DNA of 64,000 bases from Pseudomonas sp. Fl4BN1 (GTDB taxonomy: Bacteria > Pseudomonadota > Gammaproteobacteria > Pseudomonadales > Pseudomonadaceae), in NCBI RefSeq assembly GCF_009908285.1, contig NZ_JAAARM010000008.1:179423-243422 (forward strand). The letters are read 5' to 3'. Both the position numbers and the translations under genes were made by a program. A model generated the notes under the pieces. It worked only from the letters and a program-made list of their open reading frames with translations, was not told the DNA's origin and did no database searches. Positions 55,674 to 63,742 of the stretch are shown in pieces. The stretch's first letter is position 1; every line of letters begins with the position of its first letter.

Positions 55674-56552
55674 ATGACCCTCAGCACGCCCCTCTCCGGG
55701 ATCAACCAGCCCTTCAAGGGCATTCTGCTGATCGTCCTGGCGACGTTGCTGTTCGCCAGCCACGATGCCCTGTCCAAATACCTCTCGGGGTTCTACCCGG
55801 TGATCATGGTGGTCTGGGCGCGCTACCTGATCCATACCTTGCTGATGGCCGGGATCTTCCTCCCGCAATCGGGCTTGCGGGTGCTGCGCAGCAAGCGGCC
55901 GCTGCTGCAGTTGGTGCGGGCCCTGTGTCTGTTGGGTACCAGCCTGCTGTTCACTTCGGCACTGTTGTTCATTCCGCTGGCCGAGGCCACGGCCGTCAAC
56001 TTTCTCGCGCCGGTGCTGGTCACCGCGTTGTCGGTGCCGCTGTTGGGTGAACAGGTGACTCGGGGCCAATGGCTGGCAGTCATCTGCGGCTTCATCGGCG
56101 TGCTGATCATCGTCCACCCGGGCGGTGAACTCTTTACCCCGGCGGTGTTGCTGCCGTTCTGCTCGGCGCTATTCTTCTGTTTCTATCAACTACTCACCCG
56201 CAAGCTCGCCGAGCATGACAGCCCGACCACCAGCAACTTCTTCGCCGGGCTGTGCAACACCCTGGTGATGAGTGCGCTGGTGCCGTTCTTCTGGCAGACG
56301 CCGGGGGTTGTCCATGGCTTGCTGATGTTGGCGCTGGGCGCGTGCGGCATGAGTGCGCACCTGTTCCTGACCCAGGCCTTTCGTCAGGCGGCACCGGCCC
56401 TGCTGGCGCCTTTCGGTTATTGCCAGATCGTCTTCGCCGGGCTGCTGGGCTGGCTGCTGTTTGGTCACATGCCGCCGCTGATTACCCAGGTGGGGATTGC
56501 CGTGATCTGCCTCAGCGGTCTGGCGGCAGCCTGGCAACAGCGTCGTGCGTGA
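55674..56552 (+). CDS. EamA/DMT family transporter
   Basis: A 292-residue inner-membrane protein with ten helices in two EamA repeats (LIVLATLLFASHDALSKYLS at the start; PALLAPFGYCQIVFAGLLGW in the second). The substrate is unknown. It is same-strand and downstream of the Gfo/Idh and TIM-barrel genes, separated by a REP pair; AAGGAA precedes the ATG. Confidence 0.85.
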   Translation: MTLSTPLSGINQPFKGILLIVLATLLFASHDALSKYLSGFYPVIMVVWARYLIHTLLMAGIFLPQSGLRVLRSKRPLLQLVRALCLLGTSLLFTSALLFIPLAEATAVNFLAPVLVTALSVPLLGEQVTRGQWLAVICGFIGVLIIVHPGGELFTPAVLLPFCSALFFCFYQLLTRKLAEHDSPTTSNFFAGLCNTLVMSALVPFFWQTPGVVHGLLMLALGACGMSAHLFLTQAFRQAAPALLAPFGYCQIVFAGLLGWLLFGHMPPLITQVGIAVICLSGLAAAWQQRRA

Positions 56553-56565
56553 AGGGCTGGGTGAC

Positions 56566-56599
56566 GAAAAAAAGCGCAGGCCCGGGACCGGACCTGCGC
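56566..56599 (-). terminator. Terminator of the MFS transporter gene
   Basis: GCGCAGG and CCTGCGC arms with an internal CCGGTCCCGG section, followed on the minus strand by TTTTTTT. This is a strong intrinsic terminator 11 bp past the MFS stop, convergent with the DMT gene. Confidence 0.88.
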
Positions 56600-56609
56600 G
56601 AGGGGAGCA

Positions 56610-57953
56610 TCAGTCTTCGACGTTGGGAATCTTGCGCGGGGCCATGAAGTACATCCAGGTCAGGGCTATGAAGTACATCGCCGGGATCAGGGTGAACAAT
56701 ATGGTGTAGTTGTTGTTGGTGGCAGTGAGGATGTGACCGACGATCTGGGTCATGAACATGCCGCCAATGGCCGCGCACATGCCACCGAAGCCGAACACCG
56801 TACTCATCATGTGCTTAGGCGTGTAATCCATCACCAGGCTCCAGATGTTGGCGGTCCAGGCCTGGTGTGCGCCGATTCCCAGGGAGATGGCAAACACCGC
56901 GAGCCACAGGTTGGCGGTGCCGGCAGCCATGATCACGCCGATGATGCAGCAGGCGAACAGGAACATCGACAGCAGTCGGGCCTTGATCGGATTCATCCCG
57001 CGACCGATGAGGAACGAGGAGAGGATGCCGCCACCGACACTGCCGAAGTCGGCCGTCAGGTAGATGATGATCAGCGGGATGCCCATCTGGGTCACGTTGA
57101 TCCCCAGGTTGTACTGCTGATTGAGGAACGGTGGCAGCCAGTACAGGTAGAACCAGAACACCGGTGCGGTAAGCGAGTAGGCGATGGCGAAGGCCCAGGT
57201 GCCACGCATGCGCAGGATGCGGCTGAAGGGCACGCGGGTTTCTTCGGGCTCGACTTGCTGCTGGATGTACGCCAACTCCGAGGCTTTGACGCTGGGGTGA
57301 TCTTCCGGGTTGAAGTACTTCAGGCCCCAGAACAGCAGCCACACACCGCCCAGTGCCGCCATGCACAGGAACGCGGCCTGCCAGCCCCAGGCGTGCAGGA
57401 TCAACGGCAGCAGCATCGGCGTGAACATCGCGCCGACGTTGGTCCCGGCGTTGAAGATGCCGGTGGCCACGGCCCGCTCGCCGGCCGGGAACCACAGGCG
57501 CGTGGTCTTCACGCAGGCCGGGTAGTTGGCCGCTTCGGTGAGCCCGAGAATGAAGCGGCAGACCATGAACCCCGCCGCCGAAGTGGCCAGGCCATGGGCG
57601 CCAGTGGCCAGGCTCCACAGCAGCACGGCGAAGAAGAACACCCGCTTGACCCCGACGCGGTCGATCAGGCGTCCCTGGAGCACGAAGCCCACGGCGTATC
57701 CGACTTGGAACCAGAAGTTGATGTTGGCGTAGTCCATCGCCGTCCAGCTCATTTCCTTGGCCAGGATCGGCTGCATCACGCCCAGTGCGGCGCGATCGAT
57801 GTAGTTCAGGGTGGTGGCGAAAAACACCAGGGCGAGCATGCTCCAGCGCGTCTTGCCGACGGCCAGTGCGCCGCGGATCTTGTCGCCGATACCGCCGGCG
57901 ACGCTGAGGCTCGGGGCGATGCGAGAGCTTTGGGAAGGAATCATGTAAGCCAT
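56610..57953 (-). CDS. MFS transporter, anion:cation symporter type
   Basis: A 447-residue, 12-helix carrier of the ACS family (FFATTLNYIDRAALGVMQP in helix 1, GRLIDRVGVKRVFF loop 2-3, RFILGLTEAANYPACVKTTR). Relatives carry hexuronates, galactarate, tartrate and aromatic or hydroaromatic acids. Placed divergently to quiC it is the best candidate for quinate, shikimate or dehydroshikimate uptake. Start: ATG at 57953; a second ATG three codons later is possible. Confidence 0.88.
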   Translation of the reverse strand: MAYMIPSQSSRIAPSLSVAGGIGDKIRGALAVGKTRWSMLALVFFATTLNYIDRAALGVMQPILAKEMSWTAMDYANINFWFQVGYAVGFVLQGRLIDRVGVKRVFFFAVLLWSLATGAHGLATSAAGFMVCRFILGLTEAANYPACVKTTRLWFPAGERAVATGIFNAGTNVGAMFTPMLLPLILHAWGWQAAFLCMAALGGVWLLFWGLKYFNPEDHPSVKASELAYIQQQVEPEETRVPFSRILRMRGTWAFAIAYSLTAPVFWFYLYWLPPFLNQQYNLGINVTQMGIPLIIIYLTADFGSVGGGILSSFLIGRGMNPIKARLLSMFLFACCIIGVIMAAGTANLWLAVFAISLGIGAHQAWTANIWSLVMDYTPKHMMSTVFGFGGMCAAIGGMFMTQIVGHILTATNNNYTILFTLIPAMYFIALTWMYFMAPRKIPNVED

Positions 57954-58350
57954 CCGTTCAGTGACTGACGAACCAGGGGTCGTCGAAACTCAAGGGCGCG
58001 TGATCAATCGTCAGTGGGGGCGTGGCAGCCCTGGACTGGGTGATTGATCGGCTGGGTAGGTTCGTCGTGCCGTTGATCTCGGGCAGGCGAACGCCATAGG
58101 TACGACATGCAACTCAGGGGTGTAGCGCGTCGTGATCCAGAGTGCCGATTGAGGCCGTTCCAGGTGTGAGCCAAAGGGATGTGCAGCGGTGCGGGGCGTT
58201 GAGTGCAAGCATGAGGGTGTACCCGATTTTTGAAATTTTTATGGTGTGTTCTGGGTCTGGGTGATTGAAGCCTTGGGTTTGTGGGCAGGCTCAATGTGCT
58301 GTCGATGGTGCGCAGTGGCTGAAAAATCGTCAATTCGCCATTCCGCTTTT

Positions 58351-58367
58351 TGTTCGATAATCGAACA
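58351..58367. promoter_or_regulatory. Quinate-regulon palindrome, site 3 (perfect)
   Basis: TGTTCGAT-A-ATCGAACA is a perfect 17-bp palindrome 104 bp upstream of quiC. It closely resembles the GTTCGATAATCGCAC site reported for the IclR protein PcaR in P. putida. Confidence 0.75.
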
Positions 58368-58387
58368 CAAAACTAACTGGTTCGTAC
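58368..58387 (+). promoter_or_regulatory. Shared 20-bp motif, quiC copy
   Basis: CAAAACTAACTGGTTCGTAC immediately follows the palindrome. It matches CCAAATTAACTAGTTGGTAC upstream of aroQ (minus strand) at 16 of 20 positions, in the same orientation relative to transcription. Confidence 0.6.
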
Positions 58388-58471
58388 ACTTTAAGCGACT
58401 GTGTGGAATAATCCGCTGCATCCAATAAAAGGCGCGGGCGCAACCGGCCATCATTATCCGGGAGTTGAATC

Positions 58472-60382
58472 ATGCAGCGTTCCATTGCCACCGTGTCCTT
58501 GAGCGGCACCCTGCCGGAAAAGCTCGAAGCCATTGCCGCCGCCGGGTTCGATGGGGTGGAGATTTTTGAGAACGACCTGCTCTACTACGACGGCAGCCCT
58601 CGTGAAATCAGACAGATGTGCGCCGACCTGGGCATCGCCATCACCCTGTTCCAGCCGTTCCGGGATTTTGAAGGCTGTCGCCGCGACCGCCTGCCGCGCA
58701 ACCTGGAACGCGCCGAGCGAAAATTCGACCTGATGCAGGAGTTGGGCACCGACCTGGTGCTGGTGTGCAGCAACGCCTCGGCAGACAGCCTGGGGGATCG
58801 GCAGATCCTCATCGACGATTTGCACCAGTTGGCCGAACGCGCCGCCGTGCGTGGTTTGCGCATTGGCTACGAAGCCCTGGCCTGGGGACGCCACGTCAAT
58901 ACTTATCAACAGGTCTGGGATATCGTTCGCAGTGCCAACCACCCGAACCTCGGGGTGTTGCTGGACAGTTTCCATACTCTGTCGCTCAAGGGCGACCCTT
59001 CGGCGATAGCGCAGATTCCGGGAGACAAGATCTTCTTTGTGCAGATGGCCGATGCACCGATCCTGGCCATGGACGTCCTGGAGTGGAGTCGGCATTTTCG
59101 TTGTTTCCCCGGTCAGGGCGAGTTCGATCTGCCGGGGTTCCTGGCGCCGATCATCAAGAGCGGTTACACCGGCCCGCTGTCCCTGGAGGTTTTCAACGAC
59201 GGCTTTCGCGCCGCGCCGCCCCGGGCCAATGCTGCCGACGGTCTGCGCTCGTTGCTGTACCTGGAAGAGAAGACCCGCGAGCGCCTGCTGCAGGAAGCGC
59301 AACCGGTGGCCAACCTGGATATCCTGTTCGCTCCGCCGGCCATAGAGGCCTATGGCGGTACCGAGTTCCTCGAGTTTGCCGTGGACGACGCCCTGGGAGC
59401 CAAGCTTGGTGGCTGGCTGGAGCGCCTGGGCTTTGCCAAGGTCGGGCAGCACCGCTCGAAGAGCGTCAGCCTGATGCGCCAGGGGGACATCAACCTGATC
59501 CTCAACTCCGAACCCTATTCCTTTGCCCACAGCTTCTTCGAGGCTCACGGTCCTTCGGTGTGTGCCACGGCAATCCGGGTCAAGGACAGTGCCAAGGCCC
59601 TGGAGCGGGCAGTGGCCTACAAGGGCCAGCCCTATCGCGGTCTGGTGGGGCCCAACGAGTTGGAACTGGCGGCGGTGCGCGAACCCGATGGCAGCCTGAT
59701 CTACCTGGTGGACCAGCAGCAGGGCGGCCAGCACCTGTACGACATCGATTTCAACATGCACGGTGATGTCATGGCCCAGGGCGGCCTCAAGCGCATCGAT
59801 CACATGGCGATGGCCTTGCCGGCGGACAGCCTCGACAGCTGGGTGCTGTTCTACAAGAGCCTGCTGGACTTCGAGGCCGATGACGAAGTGGTGTTGCCCG
59901 ACCCTTATGGCCTGGTGAAGAGCCGCGCCTTGCGCAGTCGCTGCAGCTCGATCCGCTTGCCCTTGAACATCTCGGAGAATCGCAACACCGCGATCTCCCA
60001 TGCGCTGTCCAGCTATCGCGGCTCGGGGGTGCACCACATCGCTTTTGATTGCGACGACATCTTCGCCGAAGTCAGCCGCGCCAAGGAGGCGGGCGTTCCG
60101 CTGCTGGATATCCCGCTCAACTACTACGATGACCTGGCGGCGCGTTTTGATTTCGACGATGAGTTCCTCAGCGAACTGGCCTACTACAACGTCCTGTATG
60201 ACCGCGATACCCAGGGTGGCGAGCTGTTTCACGTCTACACCGAAGCGTTCGAGGGGCGGTTCTTCTTCGAGATCATCCAGCGCAAGAATGGCTATGCCGG
60301 TTATGGCGCGGCCAACGTCGCTGTACGGCTGGCAGCCATGGCCAAGTCCCGCAGCGGCGCGGTGCGCCAGGCCAAGTTGTAG
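58472..60382 (+). CDS. quiC: 3-dehydroshikimate dehydratase, QuiC (TIM barrel fused to HPPD-like domain)
   Basis: A 636-residue enzyme converting 3-dehydroshikimate to protocatechuate. The N-terminal AP-endonuclease-2 TIM barrel (about 1-285) has the metal ligands E134, D165, Q191 and E239 and active-site H168, H208 and R210. The C-terminal half (about 290-620) is a vicinal-oxygen-chelate/HPPD-like module with RIDHMAMAL, GVHHIAFDC and RFFFEIIQRKNG carrying the H-H-E positions. The same fusion is known for QuiC1 of P. putida. Its product is the substrate of PcaHG at 50 kb. Confidence 0.95.
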   Translation: MQRSIATVSLSGTLPEKLEAIAAAGFDGVEIFENDLLYYDGSPREIRQMCADLGIAITLFQPFRDFEGCRRDRLPRNLERAERKFDLMQELGTDLVLVCSNASADSLGDRQILIDDLHQLAERAAVRGLRIGYEALAWGRHVNTYQQVWDIVRSANHPNLGVLLDSFHTLSLKGDPSAIAQIPGDKIFFVQMADAPILAMDVLEWSRHFRCFPGQGEFDLPGFLAPIIKSGYTGPLSLEVFNDGFRAAPPRANAADGLRSLLYLEEKTRERLLQEAQPVANLDILFAPPAIEAYGGTEFLEFAVDDALGAKLGGWLERLGFAKVGQHRSKSVSLMRQGDINLILNSEPYSFAHSFFEAHGPSVCATAIRVKDSAKALERAVAYKGQPYRGLVGPNELELAAVREPDGSLIYLVDQQQGGQHLYDIDFNMHGDVMAQGGLKRIDHMAMALPADSLDSWVLFYKSLLDFEADDEVVLPDPYGLVKSRALRSRCSSIRLPLNISENRNTAISHALSSYRGSGVHHIAFDCDDIFAEVSRAKEAGVPLLDIPLNYYDDLAARFDFDDEFLSELAYYNVLYDRDTQGGELFHVYTEAFEGRFFFEIIQRKNGYAGYGAANVAVRLAAMAKSRSGAVRQAKL

Positions 60383-60486
60383 CGGATTGGTAAAGGGAGG
60401 CGGCAATCCAGCGCCTCTGTACTTTCTTTCGCTACAGGACGCGGCCCATAATCGCCCGCGTGTGCAGTGATGGCCGTGAGCCCATA

Positions 60487-61164
60487 ATGACAATGACCAG
60501 TGAACGCTCGATTGCGCCCGATGAGCCAGCTCTCGAGCCGCGCAAAAGTCGCAAGAACAACCCGGAAAAGACCCGCGAGAACATCCTTCAAGAAGCCATT
60601 GTCGAGTTCGTCCAGCAGGGCTTGTCCGGTGCGCGGGTGGATGCGATCGCCGAGCGCATCCATACCTCAAAACGCATGATCTATTACTACTTCGGCAGCA
60701 AGGAGCAGCTGTACGTCGAAGTCCTAGAGAAACTCTACGGCGACATTCGCAGCACCGAGAGCCGCTTGCACCTGGCGGAGCTGAGACCGCGCGAGGCGAT
60801 TCGCCGATTGGTGGAATTCACCTTCGATCACCACGACCGCAACGTGGATTTCGTGCGTATCGTCAGCATCGAAAATATCCACAAGGCCGAGTACGTGAAG
60901 CAGTCCAGCGTGATCAAGGCCATGAACAACACGATCCTCGACGCCCTGGGCGAGATTCTTGAGCGCGGCGCGCAGGATGGCGTGTTCCGTAGCGGCCTGG
61001 ACCCTCTGGATGTGCATTTGCTGATCAGTTCGTTCTGTTTCTATCGGGTGTCGAATCGGCACACCTTTGGCGAGATCTTCCAGATCGACCTGCCGGACGA
61101 AAGCATCAAGCAGCGGCACCGGGAAATGATCTGCGAATCGGTGTTGCGCTACCTGCAAGCCTGA
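60487..61164 (+). CDS. TetR family transcriptional regulator
   Basis: A 225-residue regulator: a basic N-terminal tail, HTH (REN ILQEAIVEFVQQGLSGARVD, recognition helix RIHTSKRMIYYYFGSKEQLY) and a helical effector domain. It is 104 bp downstream of quiC on the same strand and next to the quinate/shikimate genes, so it probably senses a pathway compound. It is a candidate to bind the shared 20-bp motif. In-frame ATGs at 60487 and 60493 are both possible. Confidence 0.9.
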   Translation: MTMTSERSIAPDEPALEPRKSRKNNPEKTRENILQEAIVEFVQQGLSGARVDAIAERIHTSKRMIYYYFGSKEQLYVEVLEKLYGDIRSTESRLHLAELRPREAIRRLVEFTFDHHDRNVDFVRIVSIENIHKAEYVKQSSVIKAMNNTILDALGEILERGAQDGVFRSGLDPLDVHLLISSFCFYRVSNRHTFGEIFQIDLPDESIKQRHREMICESVLRYLQA

Positions 61165-61277
61165 GCCTGCTGGTAGCAGGCCCTGGTGTGTGGGCGCTGG
61201 CTTGCCTGTGAAAGCACCCGTAAGATCGCCTCGCTACCCTCCAGCTTCTATCCCCCACACACGACAAGGAAGGCACC

Positions 61278-61502
61278 ATGGGCAACCCGGTTCCAACGCT
61301 GAAAATCATCCTGATCCTGATGATCGTGGTAGACACGTTCTGGTTCGGCGAACGCCTGCTGTCCCTGACCGGCTTGAGCCTGTTCGATTGGTTGCCGTCT
61401 TCGCTGATCAGCGTGGTAGGGATCCTTGGCAGCTTGTTGATGATCCTGTTCAACGTGCTGTTGATCGGCTTGCTCTCGCGTTTGCAGCTCAAGTCCGAGT
61501 AA
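61278..61502 (+). CDS. Small two-helix membrane protein
   Basis: A 74-residue hydrophobic protein with two membrane helices (LKIILILMIVVDTFWF and LISVVGILGSLLMILFNVLLIGLL). AAGGAAGG precedes the ATG. No family was recognised. Its position between the TetR gene and the dehydrogenase gene may be incidental. Confidence 0.7.
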   Translation: MGNPVPTLKIILILMIVVDTFWFGERLLSLTGLSLFDWLPSSLISVVGILGSLLMILFNVLLIGLLSRLQLKSE

Positions 61503-61511
61503 CCGCGCCTC

Positions 61512-61542
61512 CTGTAGCCGCTGTCTATGACAGCGGCTACAG
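61512..61542. terminator. Perfect 14-bp palindrome between convergent genes
   Basis: CTGTAGCCGCTGTC-TAT-GACAGCGGCTACAG. It lies between the small membrane protein stop and the dehydrogenase stop. There is no U-tract, but its strength and position suggest a bidirectional 3'-end element. Confidence 0.6.
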
Positions 61543-61553
61543 ACATCCGCGTT

Positions 61554-62408
61554 TCAGCCGTTCATGCGCTGAAAATGCGCCAGCATGCGCTGCGGGTCGG
61601 CACGCTGGCCGCTGAACAGCTCGAACGCCTTGACCGCCTGGAATACCGCCATGGTGCCGCCATCCAGGGTCCGGCAACCCAGGGCGCGGGCGTTGCGCAG
61701 CAGCTCGGTTTCCAGCGGGAAATAGACGATCTCGGCGACCCACAGGTCCGCCCGCAGCAACTCCACCGGCACCGGCATGCCCGGCAGCTTGGCCATGCCC
61801 ATGGGCGTGGTGTTCACCAGGCCGTCGGCATCTGCCAGCGTGCTGGGCAGGTCGCCCCCGGCCTTGGCCCGGCCGGCACCGAAATGCTGGTTGAGGTTGT
61901 CCGCCAGGCTCTGCGCGCGCAGGTTTTCCACATCGAAAATACTCAGTTGCTCCACGCCCTCACTGAGCAGCGCGTGAGCCACAGCCGCCCCGGCGCCGCC
62001 AGCGCCCATCTGCACTACGTGGCGTCGTGCGACGCCTTGCAGGCCGCGACGAAAGCCCTCGGCAAAACCCAGGCAGTCGGTGTTGTGGCCGACGCGCTTG
62101 CCATCCTTGAGCACCACGGTGTTGACCGCGCCGATGCCGCGGGCCTCCGGGGACAGTTCGTCGAGCAGTGGCAGAATGCTCTGCTTGCAGGGGAAGGTGA
62201 TGTTCAGGCCGGTGAAGCTCATCCGTTCGGCGGCGCTCAGTAGCTCGGGCAGGGCACTGCTATCCAGGCCCAACGGGTCCAGGTCGATCAGTCGGTACAG
62301 GTAACGCAGACCCTGGGCATCTCCCTCATGTTCATGCAGGGCCGGGGTCCGTGAAGCCTGGATGCCGGCGCCAATCAGCCCGGCGAGTACGCCAGTGTGC
62401 CCCGTCAT
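61554..62408 (-). CDS. Quinate/shikimate dehydrogenase (NAD-type, AroE fold)
   Basis: A 284-residue AroE-fold dehydrogenase. Substrate residues: S19 and T21 ([11 protein letters not shown]), catalytic K75 (NITFPCKQ) and D111 (GHNTDCLG). Nucleotide binding: [13 protein letters not shown], then D159 in SIFDVENLR, where NADP-specific AroE has NRT. This pattern matches the catabolic quinate/shikimate dehydrogenase of Corynebacterium rather than biosynthetic AroE. Its ATG overlaps the aroQ stop (ATGA). Function is predicted as quinate to 3-dehydroquinate and shikimate to 3-dehydroshikimate oxidation. Confidence 0.88.
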   Translation of the reverse strand: MTGHTGVLAGLIGAGIQASRTPALHEHEGDAQGLRYLYRLIDLDPLGLDSSALPELLSAAERMSFTGLNITFPCKQSILPLLDELSPEARGIGAVNTVVLKDGKRVGHNTDCLGFAEGFRRGLQGVARRHVVQMGAGGAGAAVAHALLSEGVEQLSIFDVENLRAQSLADNLNQHFGAGRAKAGGDLPSTLADADGLVNTTPMGMAKLPGMPVPVELLRADLWVAEIVYFPLETELLRNARALGCRTLDGGTMAVFQAVKAFELFSGQRADPQRMLAHFQRMNG

Positions 62409-62854
62409 GCGCCTTGCTCCTTGAACCGCAGGCTGAAGTGTTCCAGCGCCAGGCGGTAGCCGTGGCTGCCAAAGCCGCACATCACCGCCAGGGCGATGCC
62501 CGAGACAAACGAGTGATGCCGGAACGGTTCGCGGGCGTGGACATTGGACAGGTGTACTTCGATTACCGGCAGCTCGCTGGCCACCAGCGCATCGCGGATC
62601 GCCACCGAGGTGTGAGTCCAGGCTGCCGGGTTGATCACGATACCGGCACAGCGCCCACGGGCGGCGTGAATCCAGTCGAGCAACTCGCCTTCGTGGTTGG
62701 TCTGGCGAAATTCCACGCCAAGGTTCAGCTCCTCGGCGGTACGGCCGCACAGGGCGGAGATATCAGCCAGGGTTTGGTGGCCGTAGGTGGCAGGTTCACG
62801 GGTGCCGAGCAAGTTCAGGTTCGGGCCGTTGAGCACCAGAACGATAGGGCGCAT
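62405..62854 (-). CDS. aroQ: Type II 3-dehydroquinate dehydratase
   Basis: A 149-residue dodecameric dehydroquinase. [19 protein letters not shown] (catalytic Arg and Tyr), [35 protein letters not shown] (catalytic His, Arg) are all present. Coupled to a catabolic-type dehydrogenase and controlled by sites shared with quiC, it is probably a dedicated catabolic copy, supplying 3-dehydroshikimate to QuiC. Confidence 0.95.
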   Translation of the reverse strand: MRPIVLVLNGPNLNLLGTREPATYGHQTLADISALCGRTAEELNLGVEFRQTNHEGELLDWIHAARGRCAGIVINPAAWTHTSVAIRDALVASELPVIEVHLSNVHAREPFRHHSFVSGIALAVMCGFGSHGYRLALEHFSLRFKEQGA

Positions 62855-62917
62855 GAGGGTAGATCTCCGTTGTTATTGTGAGCCTCGGGAGAAGGTACGA
62901 GGCGTTAGGGGTAAATT

Positions 62918-62937
62918 GTACCAACTAGTTAATTTGG
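62918..62937 (-). promoter_or_regulatory. Shared 20-bp motif, aroQ copy
   Basis: GTACCAACTAGTTAATTTGG on the plus strand, 64 bp upstream of the aroQ start. It contains ACCAA-N9-TTGGT and central AACTAGTT, palindromic as expected for a TetR-type operator. Confidence 0.55.
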
Positions 62938-62979
62938 TCAATTGGCGACCCTCGAGCAACAGCGGGATAGGTCAATAAG

Positions 62980-62996
62980 TGTTCGGTAATCGAACG
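62980..62996. promoter_or_regulatory. Quinate-regulon palindrome, site 4
   Basis: TGTTCGGTAATCGAACG, two differences from the perfect site at 58351; 126 bp upstream of the aroQ start on the minus strand. Confidence 0.65.
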
Positions 62997-63088
62997 GGCC
63001 GGTTGAGTACGTTGAGGGGCCGGTCCGTCCGTGGCGGTGCAAGGCTGGCCGCGGGATTGAAGGTTCCAGGAGATATTGAGCGCTTATA

Positions 63089-63107
63089 TCAATTGAAAAT
63101 CATTCTC
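63089..63107 (+). promoter_or_regulatory. Fur box
   Basis: TCAATTGAAAATCATTCTC matches the 19-bp Fur consensus GATAATGATAATCATTATC at 13 positions, including ATCATT. It is about 50 bp upstream of the sigma-factor start, so iron repression is expected. Confidence 0.75.
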
Positions 63108-63157
63108 GACTGGCCGTAAGATGCCCGGCAATTTCCTTCATGCTCCAGGGAGTCGGT

Positions 63158-63679
63158 TTGTCGGACATGGATCTCAAGGGACTGTTTCTCAAGCATGCCG
63201 CTGCCCTGCGTGGGTACCTGGCGCGCCGGGTACGGGACCCTCAGTTGGCGGCTGATCTGGTCCAGGAGAGTTTCCTGCGCCTGGCGGAGCAGACCCGTGG
63301 CGAACGTATCGACAACTCCCAGGGCTATCTCTACCGCACGGCGAACAATCTTCTGATCGACCATGTCCGACAGGAAGCACGGCGCAAGACCGAAACCGTG
63401 CCCCATGAAGTGCTGGCCGAGATCGAGGATGATGTGGCCGGGCTGGAGGCTCAGGCGATGGCGCAGCAACAGCGCATGGCATTGAAACAGGCAGTGGCCG
63501 AGTTGCCGGAGCGCACTCGGGAGATCTTCCGCCTGAACCGCCTCGAGGGCATGACTCATGCCGAGGTGGCGCGGCATTTGAACATCTCTGACAGTTCAGT
63601 GCAGAAGCACTTGGCCAAGGCCTTGGCGTATGTCATGCAACGCCTGCAGGGCGCAGAAGGCCCAGCGGCCGACGAATGA
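63158..63679 (+). CDS. FecI-like ECF sigma factor
   Basis: A 173-residue iron-starvation sigma factor. Region 2 includes DPQLAADLVQESFLRLAEQ and NSQGYLYRTANNLLIDHVRQ; region 4 is ELPERTREIFRLNRLEGMTH and ARHLNISDSSVQKHLAKAL. The TTG at 63158 is preferred because GGGAG stands 5 nt before it; ATG at 63167 or 63140 are alternatives. With the following FecR it should serve a TonB-dependent siderophore receptor outside the window. Confidence 0.9.
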   Translation: MSDMDLKGLFLKHAAALRGYLARRVRDPQLAADLVQESFLRLAEQTRGERIDNSQGYLYRTANNLLIDHVRQEARRKTETVPHEVLAEIEDDVAGLEAQAMAQQQRMALKQAVAELPERTREIFRLNRLEGMTHAEVARHLNISDSSVQKHLAKALAYVMQRLQGAEGPAADE

Positions 63680-63742
63680 ATTACGGTAAAAGTCGGGTTC
63701 AGACGTCACTGCTTATACATAACGAGAAATCGAGATTCACAC

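Larger units (their letters stand above)
57954..58471. other. Divergent promoter region, MFS transporter / quiC
   Basis: 518 bp without a supported ORF. The quiC-proximal 150 bp are AT-rich and hold the two operator-like motifs listed separately. The MFS-proximal part is GC-rich; ACGAACCAG at about 57967 echoes part of the 20-bp motif but is too short to call. Confidence 0.6.
62855..63157. other. Divergent promoter region, aroQ / fecI
   Basis: 303 bp that contain, from aroQ outward, the 20-bp motif (62918), the fourth palindrome (62980) and a Fur box (63089). No ORF is supported. Confidence 0.65.

Noticed and set aside
58454..60670. 738-codon ORF antisense to quiC
   Set aside because: Shadow frame of a high-GC gene; all QuiC motifs are on the plus strand.
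61182..61212. REP element after the TetR gene
   Set aside because: Only a fragment (GGGCGCTGGCTTGCCTGTGA) resembles the core; too degenerate to call.
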